NCBI GenBank assembly: GCA_027923505.1
Contig: BROI01000026.1
Coordinates: 62,001-126,000, forward strand
DNA: 64,000 nucleotides
Source of the DNA: Mayamaea pseudoterrestris
Taxonomy: Eukaryota > Bacillariophyta > Bacillariophyceae > Sellaphorales > Sellaphoraceae
Direction: 5' to 3'
Positions 19,586 through 29,843 of this stretch are shown piece by piece. Below the pieces are notes generated by a model. That model worked only from the letters and a program-made list of their open reading frames with translations, made no database searches and was not told where the DNA came from. Each line of letters begins with the position of its first letter. Position 1 is the stretch's first letter. The position numbers were made by a program, and so were the translations under genes.

Positions 19586-22500
19586 CTATTTAAACCCAAG
19601 CAGCGGGAACACCAGGCTCTTCAGCTCTGCCGGACCGGAACCGCGTGCCTGGCCACCAAGTTGTTCGCGACGGTGAATCTTCCAAAAGCGAACATCAGGC
19701 CTGTCTGAACTTCTCACCTCGCCTTCGTCAACAGGCCATGCAGCGTAAATGTCGTAAAGTTCCTTGACGTAGTCATTTGGATGCCAATCGGCCTTCATTT
19801 TGGCCAAACCATCAGAGAAAAATTCGCAGAGCGTGCGGTACTCTGTTGTCCAGCGTGCCTTGTCAAAAATATTCGTCAGCATAGTCAGCGCTTCCTCGTT
19901 AAGCGCCTTTTTGTCAGCTGTTGCGGCTCGGAGTGCTAACATTTGGGGTAGCTTTTTCTGAAGGAAGGTTTCGATAGGAGCCGGCACTTCCTTATCGAAC
20001 CATACCTTAAGAACTAACCAGATTGCGGCATGGTTGCGATTGACATTCTGACCCTTGGCAATGTATACAAGATCAGCAAACGGATTTCCTTCTGTAAGCT
20101 TCATCGGCATGAAAAACTTTTCTTCATCCGGCCGTACGTTTGAGGTATCGTACACCAACTTTGCAAAGTACTGTATTGCAATGGACTTCTGTTCGCTTTT
20201 GTTTTTTAGTCTCAACTGGGTGTCGTCACTCTTGCTTGCCTGCTGTACATTGGATTTGAGAGGGCCTGTGCGCTGGTTGGCACTGACCGTCCGAAGTGGC
20301 TTCTTCTTCTTGCGACTTCGAGCAGCGGGCTTGGAAGTATCAATTGCACTCTTCCATTCCTTTTTCAACTTCACGACCACATCGTTTATCCCAGAGGCAG
20401 GCGCGCGCAAAGCTCTTTGCTGCTCCGGTTCGACTTTGACTTGACTTCTCGTTTTGGCGTTGTATACGATGCTTTCCTCAAATCTCGTTATAGTACAGCG
20501 CGGCTCAAATTTCTTTTCACGACTGTTCTCGTACCGAACATATATCATGGCGTGAGGATTGTCACTAAGTTGCGTATCGTTTGGGTCAGCGACCATAATA
20601 TGTGCTTGGTGCGGCGTCATCTTGTCTATGTCTTGTCCATGCCAGACATTCACAAACGGGCCCTTGTGTTTCAAAAGCTTTTTATAGGAAATGCAATTTT
20701 CAGCTTGCAATTGTGGTTGCTGTTCCTCAGTCAACATGTGAGCAGGGTACGGAAAATTTAAGGTCGCCATGTCGATCGGTAAGTCATCCGGATCAATGCA
20801 ATCTTCAGCTTGCGATTGTGGTTGCTGTTCCTCAGTCAACATGTGAGCAGGGTACGGAATCTGCAAGGTCGACATGTCGATCGGTAAGTCGTCCGGATCA
20901 ATTGGTAAACTAAGCCGTTGGGCATTCACTGGCTTTGGTTTCGACATGCGTAACATATCGTAAGCGCCGGCGACTGTACCAAGCGCCACATGTCTCGGTG
21001 CACCGTTTTCCTTGTCTGAACTGCAGTCGTCATCCGAAGTAGCACACATCATCTCAGTCTTTCCAGTTTGGTTGTCATCTGCTATCAGGCGATCCACAGA
21101 TTCGCTCATGGGCTCTGAAGATGCCGAATTCTTACCATTGCCTTTTAAGGCAGCGGCTACAGCGACAACATTTTGCTCGACGCATCTCAGCTCGATGTCG
21201 CGTAACTTTTGCGACAACTTTTCAATTTCGGCTTTCTTTCTTGCCGCGAATGCTTTGTAGCGATTGTTCTGAGCATCGAGTTCCACACGCAGCTCATGAT
21301 TTGTCTTGGAAAGCATGACTGCCTTGTCATCACTGGCTTGCTTGGCTATACAGAGGTGATCGTTTTCGACTTTAAGAAGGGCGAGCTCCGCGTTCTTCTG
21401 CTGCAGCGACACGGTAGTATCTGACTCTCGACCCAATTGCAGCTCTTGATTCGCTTTTGCAAGCAAATTTGCCTTGTCATCGCTCGCTTGTTTTGCTTTG
21501 TGAAGCTGATCATTTGCTTCTTGCAATGCAGCAATTTTCTCATCCTTTTGCTGAATAGACAAGGTAATAGCTGCTTTTTGGCCCAATCGCAGCTCTTGAA
21601 TCGCCTTTTCAAGCAAACTTGTCTTTACATCGCTCGCTTGTTTGGCTATGTGAATCTGATCAATAGCCTCTTGCTGTGTGGCGAGCTCTGCATCCTTTTG
21701 CTGCATGGACAAGATCATTTCTTCGAGTCGAACCTTTTGATTTGCAATTTCTAGGCTTCGATCATCTCGGAGCCGGTTGTTTGTGGCATGAAGACTTGTG
21801 ATACTAAGCCGCAGCTCCTCAATGCGTTTCTCAGCAAATTCTTTTTCTGTGCGCAGACGTTTATTAGTGTCTTCAAGCTCCAGCATCTTGATAGACCACT
21901 CAGTTTGCAGCCTGGAGACGAACGCCTCAGCCGCAGCACTTTTTTCGGCATCATCTTCTCCATGAGACATACTCTGTCGCTGCGCGTCGGCTTGCAGCTG
22001 CTGGTTAAGCTTAGAGAGTCGAACTAACTCTAAATTTGTCGCTTCTTTCTCGGCATGTAATTTTTCGGTAATGTCTCGAAGACGGAATATTTCGTCGCCT
22101 CTTGACGGCGCAACCAGATTGGGGCTAGCGGACGGCTCTTGCTCAAAAGGAACCTGCGCTTTGCCTGCCGGAAAGATTGGTTCAGCAGGTTGTCGATTAA
22201 CTTGAGCCCGAGTCTTGATAGTTCTGGCACAGCATGCAAAATCCAGCGTGGACTGCGTTTCCGTCGAGTAGATTTTGGAAGACGAGGCGCAACAAATAAA
22301 GGCCAACCGAGTGTTTCCGGAGAGCGATGGTTGCAGCACGCGAGTAAGCTTGGAGTCTCGATAGTTCAGAAACGGCGTCTCTTCGCCTAGTGCTCGTATG
22401 ACTGTCGAAAGGGCCAAGAGACTAACGATGCGATGAAAGTGAAAGAATGGTTAGAATTCGCAGCTTCAAAATGTTTTCTGATCAGTTCCGAACCTACCTC

Positions 22501-23863
22501 TTGTTGATTGAGCCTCCTTCAGTTTGACGTTTCTTTTGACATTCCTCGGTTTGACGATTCTCTTGGCCAGTCTTTTTCTTTCCGTTGTGCCGAATCCCCT
22601 CCGAACCAGCCAAATCTACCAAGTCCAGCGTCGAAACTCGCTTTAATGGGCCTCCTACTGAATCTTGGCTCTGCTGGCTATCCTCGCCTTCGTCGTCATC
22701 AGTTTGACTTTCGATTGTGATGCGAAAGATAGTGTGGCTGCGAGACGAGCGTTGATTCATGTTGGTCTTGGCAAACTGTCGAGATTTCTCACCGATCGCC
22801 AATAGCTCAAGTAGACTGTCGAAATCGTCGACGCTTTCTTCCTTTGCATCTTGTACAAAAACGCGGCGATTTTGATCTTCTCGTACTTGGAGCGTCTTCG
22901 AATCGGGCGATAGTAGATCACGAATTTCTTCATTGTAAACTTCTAAAAAGCTCACTCGGACTGAGAAGATGCGCTCCGGTGTGCTCTGAATGTGCTGGAA
23001 TATGTCTGATGCCGCCATGTGAATGATTCCTCCTCGCTTCGTTGCGGTTCCGTCGGCAATCGTGCCGGAGCCTTGCATAGTAAAGGTCTTGCCAGAGCTA
23101 GTTTGGCCGTACGTCATGATAGCGCCATTAAACCCCGAAAGAGATGACGTGACAATTGACTTGGCGACAGCCTCGTAAACGTCTTCCGTGGTAGCCTCTC
23201 CGTCAAAGGCCTTGTGGAACTCAAAAACAGCTCCGTCCTCCTTGAGCATGACCGTATTGGCGTCAGTGTCAACTTGCCAGACACTTTCATCTTCCTTGCC
23301 ACACAGTGGACGCATGCGAATGGCCACTGTCAATGTAGCGAGTCGACGGAGGGCATGTGAGGTGCGATTTTGAGGAGAATGGGAGTCGAGTGTTGTTGAC
23401 TGTCATATGTCAAGCATACCACTTTTCGATACACTGCCAGCTTCATTCTCTTACCCTTTACAGGTTCCTCTCCCATCGAGAAGTCAACTTTGCGAGATTT
23501 CTTTGCTGTTGTCAGCCGTCGATGTGGTGTTTTGGCTCGCATCGTGGATGACAGGTATCGATGCTTCGGAGTCGTCATCGACGTCCGTGCCGACACTGCA
23601 GCCGGCTTCTTTGGCGTCTTGTACATTTTCAAGTAGAATCTACAGGTGTTTTGTCTTCCTAAGGGTTGGTGGATCAGGTCTGAAGGTATGCCGATGCCTT
23701 GTTGCTTGGAGAGTTTGTGATGCGATGCTGGTTTTGTCGTTGTTGCTTGGAGAGTTTGTGATGCGATGCTGGTTTTGTCGGATTTATGCGTGACATTCAT
23801 CGCGAGCCGGCGGAGCAAATGATACCTTTTGCTGAATGGAGACTTGGCTATGTTTTTCGCCAT
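19586..23863 (-). CDS. Kinesin with N-terminal motor, CENP-E/kinesin-7-like, three exons
   Basis: Exons are 23863-23462, 23399-22498 and 22421-19586, with introns of 62 nt (GTAAAG..GACAG) and 76 nt (GTAGGT..GTTAG). The second join restores the motor helix GGSINK|SLLALSTVIRALGE. The total is about 1,379 residues. The motor has TVAIRMRPL at 158, P-loop GQTSSGKTFTM at 232, switch I NMNQRSSRSHTIF and switch II LVDLAGSE. A basic Ser/Thr-rich leader of ~134 residues precedes it; an ATG at 23626 (MYKTPKKPAA) would shorten it. After the motor comes a long coiled coil with three ~42-residue repeats (QQKxAELA..KQASDDKA..). Next are two 35-residue repeats containing PDDLPIDM(S/A)TL, then a small VRYEN..FEE domain and a helical tail. 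Likely a plus-end microtubule motor in mitosis. Subfamily assignment is tentative. Confidence 0.85.
20688..20905. repeat. 105-bp in-frame tandem repeat inside the kinesin tail
   Basis: Two copies with a 105-bp period (anchor segment at 20701 and again at 20806) encode 35-residue units with PDDLPIDM, PYPAHMLTEEQQPQ and a final QAE(D/N)C. The period is a multiple of three, so the reading frame is kept. Confidence 0.8.
23699..23780. repeat. Perfect 41-bp tandem duplication in kinesin exon 1
   Basis: Units are 23699-23739 and 23740-23780. Forty-one is not a multiple of three, so the two copies are read in different frames (SDKTSIASQTLQAT and TTKPASHHKLSKQQ) if translation starts at 23863. Confidence 0.85.
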
Positions 23864-24062
23864 TTAAATTATCGTCGTAGCGGTACTGCAAGCTTCTGCC
23901 TCCGATTCCCTCCGCGATCTTTCGCAAAAGATCCGAGCACTACTCAGATATAGACTTATCGAAGTGCAACCGTTTACATAACTTTTCATATATCAGTAAC
24001 AACATATATCGATTTGCTTTCGTTTTCCAGTCACGTCTGCTACATTTAGTCATTCACTTTGC

Positions 24063-25901
24063 CTATGCATCATAATCCTGCGACTGCGATGACAGCGGCG
24101 CATCGCTCAATCGCAAGTACTCCCTAGTAACCGCATCCATGTGTTTGTTGACAAAGCCTTCAGCCAATAGCGCACCCACGTGTTGCTCGAGGCGTTCTCG
24201 AAAGGTTTCCCATGGTTCACTGTCGTTAAAAACGTGTTGGACGGCATGCATCAATTGTTCATGTGAAAGTCCAACAAGACCAGACTCATCGTGGCCGCGT
24301 TCATAAGAACTTCGATTCTTTGCAGAGGTAAATGGCGGCAGTATAGTGGTAGCTCTCATGTCGCTAGCACGGCGATGATTGGCGTTGTTGCTCCGGCGGC
24401 GTAGCGGTGGAATATGGGAGGAAGGTGACTGTGACATGGACTCCTCGTTCAGGTGAGGCTCAGTACGACTCGATGGGTTTGCTGCCGCAATATTGGATGG
24501 TGGCGACTGTGACATGGATTCCTCGTTTAAATGAGGTTCAGAATAAATCGATGAATTTGCTGCCGCAATATGGGATGGAGGCGACTGTGACATGGACTCC
24601 TCGTTCAGGTGAGGCTCAGGATAAATCGATGGATTTGCTGTCGCAATATGGGATGGAGGCGACTGTGACATGGAATCCTCGTTGAGATGAGACTCAGAAC
24701 GACTCGATGGCTTTGCCGCCGCGTAGCTCTTTAATGTCGCATCAGAATCCTCCGCACCTCTTGCCGCCATTTTATATCCAGCGACAGCAGCAGCAACTGC
24801 TTCCTCCGCCGTCGCCTGGCTGCTGCTAGGTTGCGTCATGGTGAGCATGGTCGACAACTTGTTGGCGTCATCGTTCAGCCAGTCTCCATCCGAGTCTTCA
24901 TCATCGTCGAGATCATGTGCAATGCTTTGACCGACTTTCTTGTCAGCCATGTCCGTTTCCGATGCACTCAATCCGCTGCTGGCGGCGACAGAATCATCGT
25001 CATTTTCGTCGCGTCCGCCATGACCCACTGATGCATGTCCACTAGCGGTATTCGTTTCATGTTGCCAATTGGTTGCATGACTGTGAGCAAATGCTTGTTG
25101 ACGCTGAAAAGCAATGCTGGTGGTGGCGTCGCGTTGCATCGCAGAAGAATGACACGTCTTGCGGGCTGTCACGGGGCGCTTGCGGCCCGGCGCAGCATGG
25201 GCCGTCTGACTTGCGCGTCCACTTGCAGTTGTCGTCGCTCGTTGACGCGTCGCGTCTGCATCAAAAGACGCCGCTGCGTCAATACCATGGAAGTGATTCG
25301 CCGTGGCCTGCGGCTGCGTCTTGATGCGCTTGCCAAACCGACGGTTCCAGTTTTCTGCCGCCGTAGAAGTCTCCTGCTTGACGCGCCGCTCCAAAGCAGC
25401 ATCCGCTTCCTGCGGCGTTCGACGCGCCCGACGACGAGGACGATTGGAGGTCGTTGCGTTGGTATCATTATTGTCATTGTCGTCGTCCGTCTTTAAAAGA
25501 GTTTCCTCAAACGTCTTGACACGATCAGCTTCCACGTAAAACTCTCTATCGTTGCTCTGGTACCGGACCAACACCAGAGACTCGCCCTCATCACTGACTT
25601 TGGTAGCCAATTCCATCTGCTGCTGCATCACTTTAACGTCGCCTGCCGCTTGATCCAAGCGCATGGGTTTATCTATGTTGTCAATCACCAAATTGGCTGG
25701 ATGGTAAGTCTTGCCATGCAACACATAGACGAGCGCTCCCAATGGCTTGCGTTTGCGACGCTTCATTTGCAATTGATGCGTGGAGGAAGATACAGAGTCG
25801 GGCTGCAAGTTGTTATTGTTGCTGTTGTTGCTGTCGGTGCTTGATGTGGAATCGGCTTTTCCTGCTGCGGCTGCCTGTCGGTCGTCGTTGCGAGGAGGCA
25901 T
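24063..25901 (-). CDS. Unknown disordered protein with 26-residue repeats and a small domain shared with the kinesin tail
   Basis: 612 residues, single exon. The N-terminus is Ala/Ser/Asn-rich with a basic nuclear-signal-like KRRKRKP at ~46. Residues ~53-130 form a small domain: GALVYVLHGKTYHPANLV, then LVLVRYQSNDREFYVEADRV and FEETLL. The kinesin tail next door has the same order (GPFVNVWHG ... YVRYENSREKKFE ... FEES), so the two genes probably share a Tudor/chromo-like domain. That is my inference from alignment by eye. The middle is low-complexity with acidic patches (DDDEDSDGDW). Near the C-terminus four tandem repeats of 26 residues carry HLNEESMSQSPPSHI. The last ~100 residues are helical (LSHEQLMHAVQHVFND, ERLEQHVGALLAEGFV). 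The function is unknown. Confidence 0.7.
   Translation of the reverse strand: MPPRNDDRQAAAAGKADSTSSTDSNNSNNNNLQPDSVSSSTHQLQMKRRKRKPLGALVYVLHGKTYHPANLVIDNIDKPMRLDQAAGDVKVMQQQMELATKVSDEGESLVLVRYQSNDREFYVEADRVKTFEETLLKTDDDNDNNDTNATTSNRPRRRARRTPQEADAALERRVKQETSTAAENWNRRFGKRIKTQPQATANHFHGIDAAASFDADATRQRATTTASGRASQTAHAAPGRKRPVTARKTCHSSAMQRDATTSIAFQRQQAFAHSHATNWQHETNTASGHASVGHGGRDENDDDSVAASSGLSASETDMADKKVGQSIAHDLDDDEDSDGDWLNDDANKLSTMLTMTQPSSSQATAEEAVAAAVAGYKMAARGAEDSDATLKSYAAAKPSSRSESHLNEDSMSQSPPSHIATANPSIYPEPHLNEESMSQSPPSHIAAANSSIYSEPHLNEESMSQSPPSNIAAANPSSRTEPHLNEESMSQSPSSHIPPLRRRSNNANHRRASDMRATTILPPFTSAKNRSSYERGHDESGLVGLSHEQLMHAVQHVFNDSEPWETFRERLEQHVGALLAEGFVNKHMDAVTREYLRLSDAPLSSQSQDYDA
24425..24736. 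repeat. 78-bp minisatellite, four in-frame copies
   Basis: Copies begin at 24425, 24503, 24581 and 24659, an exact 78-bp period, and encode the 26-residue SP-rich repeats of the surrounding minus-strand gene. Differences between copies are few. Confidence 0.9.
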
Positions 25902-26887
25902 GCTGCTTGAATCAAAATCAAAAGCTATGCAATGTCTTATAAGCGATACAGCTTGTTAGGTTTGTTCCTACAGGACAATGTAGTAAAAGGTACGCGTAGT
26001 AGCGACGAAAGCGTTGATGCAACATCAGATCGCGCCATGGTGAAACCAATCGCACGCGCCGTCGGATCGTGCGCGCCGGCCTCGCCAGATTGGGATCGTA
26101 GCGGTACTGGCTTCCTTTCTCGTTTCGAAACGCACACGATGATGTTGCTTGCTATGTATACAACAGCTATACGAGGACTCGTTTGATGACTATGTGGGAT
26201 GCATCCAAAGACGTCGGTGGGTTTATCTTTAACTTCAAAACACGCAAATTGACGATTCAGCGGCCGGCAACGCGTCGCGACCTTGCCTTGCGTCTTGCGC
26301 ACCTCCATTGGCCACGTGGACGAAAGCAATCGCAATCGCACCTCCAAACTCGTTCTCCAATGCTCCGCTTACATCGTGATGGGCGTCCATCACGGTGCTA
26401 GTGCCAGCGTGGAAGGTAATGTAGGATTGGAGTCGACGACTCTTTCATTCACTCCTTGCTTCAAAAGCAGCACCTCTTGAACATACCCGGTAGATCCCAG
26501 ACTTGAATCCACAGCAATACACCATGAATAATACCGCCGCAGGAGCAGCCACGGACGGACGCAAGTCAGTATCAGAATTGAAGCGTTGGTTGGAACGCTT
26601 TGGAGAACGCAATCAGCAGCATTTTCAAGTCAATCAGGTTGGCGTCCGCCGCGCTCGAAGCATTCAGCGGCGCATTGAAAAGTTTGAGAATCGATGCAAG
26701 GGCGACAAGGAAATAGTCGTTGCCGCTAGTAGCAGCTTTGACAAGACGTTACGCATTAGTCGATCTGGAGCTGAGTTAAAAAAGGAGTTGTCACTGAGCA
26801 GCAGCGACGATGAGCAAGGTGCCACGGCACTTTTGGTAGAGGACGAACTTTTGGGGCCTGTCATCGAACCGACTCCAAATACAGACG
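25738..26887. repeat. Head-to-tail segmental duplication, unit 1 (1.15 kb)
   Basis: This segment recurs at 26888-28039 with an offset of 1,150-1,152 bp. It spans the first ~54 codons of the 24063-25901 gene, the divergent intergenic region and the first ~120 codons of a WLxxFG-family gene. The junction with unit 2 has only a few bases of microhomology (CCC/C). Identity is almost complete at the left end and clearly lower in the right-hand coding part. Confidence 0.9.
25902..26523. promoter_or_regulatory. Bidirectional promoter region, copy 1
   Basis: About 620 bp between the minus-strand start at 25901 and the plus-strand start at 26524. It serves the intact minus-strand gene on the left. 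On the right it would drive only the truncated gene copy. A GGGCGTCCATCACGGTGCTAG segment and a CGACGACTC element before the plus start are kept in both copies. Open frames in it are fragmentary. Confidence 0.55.
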
Positions 26888-26994
26888 CCCAATGGCTTGC
26901 GTTTGCGACGCTTCATTTGCAATTGATGCGTGGAGGAAGATACAGAGTCGGGCTGCAAGTTGTTATTGTTGCTGTTGTTGCTGTCGGTGCTTGA
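26524..26994 (+). pseudogene. Truncated duplicate of the WLxxFG gene 5' end, chimeric
   Basis: The first ~120 codons match the start of the 27679-29640 gene (SVSELKRWLERFGERNQQHF), with scattered substitutions in the last third. After ~26887 the frame crosses the duplication junction into antisense sequence of the neighbouring gene and stops at 26992-26994. The result is a ~156-residue chimera ending in a hydrophobic tail (VGLQVVIVAVVAVGA). Probably non-functional, but it keeps its promoter and an open frame, so expression as a new gene cannot be excluded. Confidence 0.75.
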
Positions 26995-27051
26995 TGTGGA
27001 ATCGGCTTTTCCTGCTGCGGCTGCCTGTCGGTCGTCGTTGCGAGGAGGCAT
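26791..27051 (-). pseudogene. Truncated duplicate of the 24063-25901 gene 5' end, chimeric
   Basis: Minus-strand copy of the first ~54 codons (MPPRNDDRQAAAAGKADSTS ... KRRKRKPLG) of the neighbouring disordered-protein gene. The frame then crosses the duplication junction at ~26888 into antisense sequence of the plus-strand fragment and stops at 26791, giving 86 residues. It overlaps the plus-strand fragment tail to tail. Confidence 0.75.
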
Positions 27052-28039
27052 GCTGCTTGAATCAAAATCAAAAGCTATGCAATGTCTTATAAGCAATACA
27101 GCTTGTTAGGTTTGTTCCTACAGGTAATGTAGTCAAAAAGTACGCGCAATGCTATGAAAGCGTTGATGCAGAATCAACCCGCCATGGTGAAACCAATCGC
27201 ACGAGCCGTCGGATGTTATGCGCGCCGGCCTCGCCAGCATTGGATCGTAGCGGTACTGCCGATTTCCCTTCTCGTCTCGAAACGCACACGATTGATGTTG
27301 CTTGCTATGTATACAACAGCTATACGAGGACTCGTTTGATGACTATGTGTGATGCATCCAAAGACGTCGGTGGGGTTTATCTTTAACTTTAAAACACGCA
27401 AATTGACGATTCAGGGGCCGGCAACGCGTCGCGACCTTGCCTTGCGTCTTGCGTACCTCCTTGGCAACGTGGGACGAAACAATCGCAAACGCACCTCTCC
27501 AGACTCGTTCTCCAATGCTCCGCTTACATCGTGATGGGCGTCCATCACGGTGCTAGTTCCCGCGTGGAAGGTAATGTAGGATGGGAGTCGACGACTCTTT
27601 CATTCACTCCTTGGTTCGAAAGCAGCACCTCTTGAACATAGTCGGTATATCCCAGACTTGAATCCACAGCAATACACCATGAGTAATACCGCAGGTGCAA
27701 CAACGGACGGACGCAAGTCAGTATCAGAATTGAAGCGTTGGCTGGAACGCTTTGGAGAACGCAATCAGCAGCATTTTCAAGTCAATCAGGTTGGCGTCCG
27801 CCGCGCTCGAAGCATTCAGCGGCGCATTGAAAAGTTTGAGAATCGATGCAAGGGTGACAAGGAAATAGTCGTTGCCGCTAGTAGCAGCTTTGACAAGACG
27901 TTGCGCGTCAGTCGATCTGGAGCTGAATTAGTAAAGGTTGTGTCACTGAGCGGCAGTGACGATGAGCAATGTGCCACGGCACCGTTGGTGGAGGACAAAC
28001 CTTTGGTGTCTGTCATCGAACCGACTCCAAATACAGACG
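26888..28039. repeat. Head-to-tail segmental duplication, unit 2
   Basis: Second unit of the tandem duplication. Its right end runs without a break into the intact gene at 27679-29640, and its left end abuts unit 1. The bidirectional promoter inside it (27052-27678) now drives the intact plus-strand gene. Confidence 0.9.
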
Positions 28040-29640
28040 CAGACTCGATCGGTAATGCCATTCCCAAAGAGCCACTGGTGAAGCAGATTGAGCCTGACAC
28101 TTGCAATCCAGTTAAGACAGAACTGACGCAGGATCCAGTCGAGAGCTTTGACGAAATGTACACTTCGTCACTCGAAGCCTTTGAGGAGACGTGCTCGTCG
28201 GCAGAGTCGGAGGTTGAAGTATTTGAGCAAGAGGAAGCTATTGAGACAGTTTCGACAAAGCCAGTCTTTCGCGACTTTTCTAACTTTAAGTTTCGATCGA
28301 CGGTCCTTCAATGTGCAAGCTCGGACGATGATTGCGACGACGAGCCCACGTACAGCAGCAATGTTCGCGCCACAACCAAGGAGGCTTCAGTTCACAAACA
28401 CAAGCACCAAAATTACATGGTGGTTGGTTCCGAAGGTAGCAGTTTTGCCGCTCAACCGCGTTCTTGGGAGGAGCTTGACGTCTTTCCGTCGCACTCGTGG
28501 GAGGAAGAGGAGGACGAGTACGATAAAGCTCCCAAGTGGCACCCAAATGCGCTGCCGCAAGTCCTTCACGACAAGAGGACGTCTGACTTGATTGGTGATT
28601 TGGCTTTTGATGGGTTTGAGGATGCGTCATCGGTCGGTGTACGTCAAGGCGCAAATGTTGGCTCTTTCCGCAAGTTCACCGACGGAGCCAAAACGTTGGT
28701 CGGTCGGCGTCACAAGAGCACCAGGGCCATGACCGAAAAGTCGTCGTCGACCAATCCACCGGTAGCGACATCTACCATTCACCGGCGAATTCCTCGTTTG
28801 CTTGGCAAAGCTGGCAAGAACCAAGGAGCTTCGTCTACGATTGGCAGCGAATCATCGCAGCCCATCACTCCTTCACCAGCACCAAGTGAATTAGCACCAC
28901 TCGTCACCACAAGCATGTACAATGCGACCATTTGTCCCTCGGATTTGCTGACCTCGAGCAGTCTTGAGTATTTGTGCAATGGAACGTATCCGAGCAACGA
29001 CGCTGCATCGCACTCGAGCTTGGAACAAGATTCAAACACAGTTTCAACTTGGAGCGAAGACAGTGCGCTGCCGTCCATCTTGCCCGACGCCTTGGACTAC
29101 AGCATGAGTCGCATGTTTGCCTCGTCATCGTCGCAAGAAAATGAACACCCAGCGTTGACGATTAGTGATCATGATCAGTATGGATACTCCAACCGCACTC
29201 GCCGACGCAAGGATCTTCCGCCTCCAATCCTTGAAGTATCCACCATGGAGGAAGCGGATGACACTTCCGTGCGTGCATGTCATTCACAGGAAGAGTCGAA
29301 CCGTCCAAATCTTGGTGAGCTTGTTTTAAAGTCAAGCTCCTTTCCTAATCTTATGCCCAGTGATAAGCGGTCGACGAATGCAGTGACACTGACAGTTGTC
29401 GCTGAAAATGGAACTGTTTCGGATGCAGTATGCAAACCCAAGACTCTTGCTGCAGCTCACTCCTTTGATTCTCCAGAGCGCGACCAGGAAAACAATAAAC
29501 CGTTTTCGCAAGTACAAAAAGTCAAGATTGTCTTGGAGCAGCAGTGGGCGGCTGCCAAGGAACCCGTCCATGTGAAGAAGGTGCAGTGGGCGTTGGATCG
29601 CAAGACGGGTGGCTACAAGAAGAAGATTGTCTTGATTTGA
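27679..29640 (+). CDS. Unknown Ser/Thr-rich protein, WLxxFG family
   Basis: 653 residues, single exon; the ATG at 27679 fits the conserved 5' end of the duplicate. Residues ~15-50 hold the motif SVSELKRWLERFGERNQQHF followed by a basic helical stretch (RRARSIQRRIEKFENRC). The same motif in looser form (GWLDDFGKQQKQHFQKN) occurs in the 43824-45953 protein, so they look like members of one family. The middle is acidic and Ser/Thr-rich with FRDFSNFKFRSTVLQ and little predicted structure. The end is a compact basic block (VQKVKIVLEQQWAAAKE, VKKVQWALDRKTGGYKKK). Proteins with these motifs recur in diatoms without known function. A cytoskeletal or signalling scaffold role would be guesswork. Confidence 0.75.
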   Translation: MSNTAGATTDGRKSVSELKRWLERFGERNQQHFQVNQVGVRRARSIQRRIEKFENRCKGDKEIVVAASSSFDKTLRVSRSGAELVKVVSLSGSDDEQCATAPLVEDKPLVSVIEPTPNTDADSIGNAIPKEPLVKQIEPDTCNPVKTELTQDPVESFDEMYTSSLEAFEETCSSAESEVEVFEQEEAIETVSTKPVFRDFSNFKFRSTVLQCASSDDDCDDEPTYSSNVRATTKEASVHKHKHQNYMVVGSEGSSFAAQPRSWEELDVFPSHSWEEEEDEYDKAPKWHPNALPQVLHDKRTSDLIGDLAFDGFEDASSVGVRQGANVGSFRKFTDGAKTLVGRRHKSTRAMTEKSSSTNPPVATSTIHRRIPRLLGKAGKNQGASSTIGSESSQPITPSPAPSELAPLVTTSMYNATICPSDLLTSSSLEYLCNGTYPSNDAASHSSLEQDSNTVSTWSEDSALPSILPDALDYSMSRMFASSSSQENEHPALTISDHDQYGYSNRTRRRKDLPPPILEVSTMEEADDTSVRACHSQEESNRPNLGELVLKSSSFPNLMPSDKRSTNAVTLTVVAENGTVSDAVCKPKTLAAAHSFDSPERDQENNKPFSQVQKVKIVLEQQWAAAKEPVHVKKVQWALDRKTGGYKKKIVLI

Positions 29641-29843
29641 CATTGTTGCTTTGTTTTGTCGCGTGCGTAATGGGCAAACGTCTCGACGAGTGTCAATTGA
29701 ATGCTTATTGGTGAGCATTACCTTTCGATTTATAGTGTAATCAGCAAACGCGTCCTATCGCGTATAACTTGCATCACTATAGCTTATTTTGACGCCATTC
29801 GCCGTCGTCTCATTGCTGTAGTAGACTCCCTTCTCTTTGTCTG

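Noticed and set aside
24407-24685. Plus-strand repeat peptide
   Set aside because: It is the antisense reading of the 78-bp minisatellite in the minus-strand gene.
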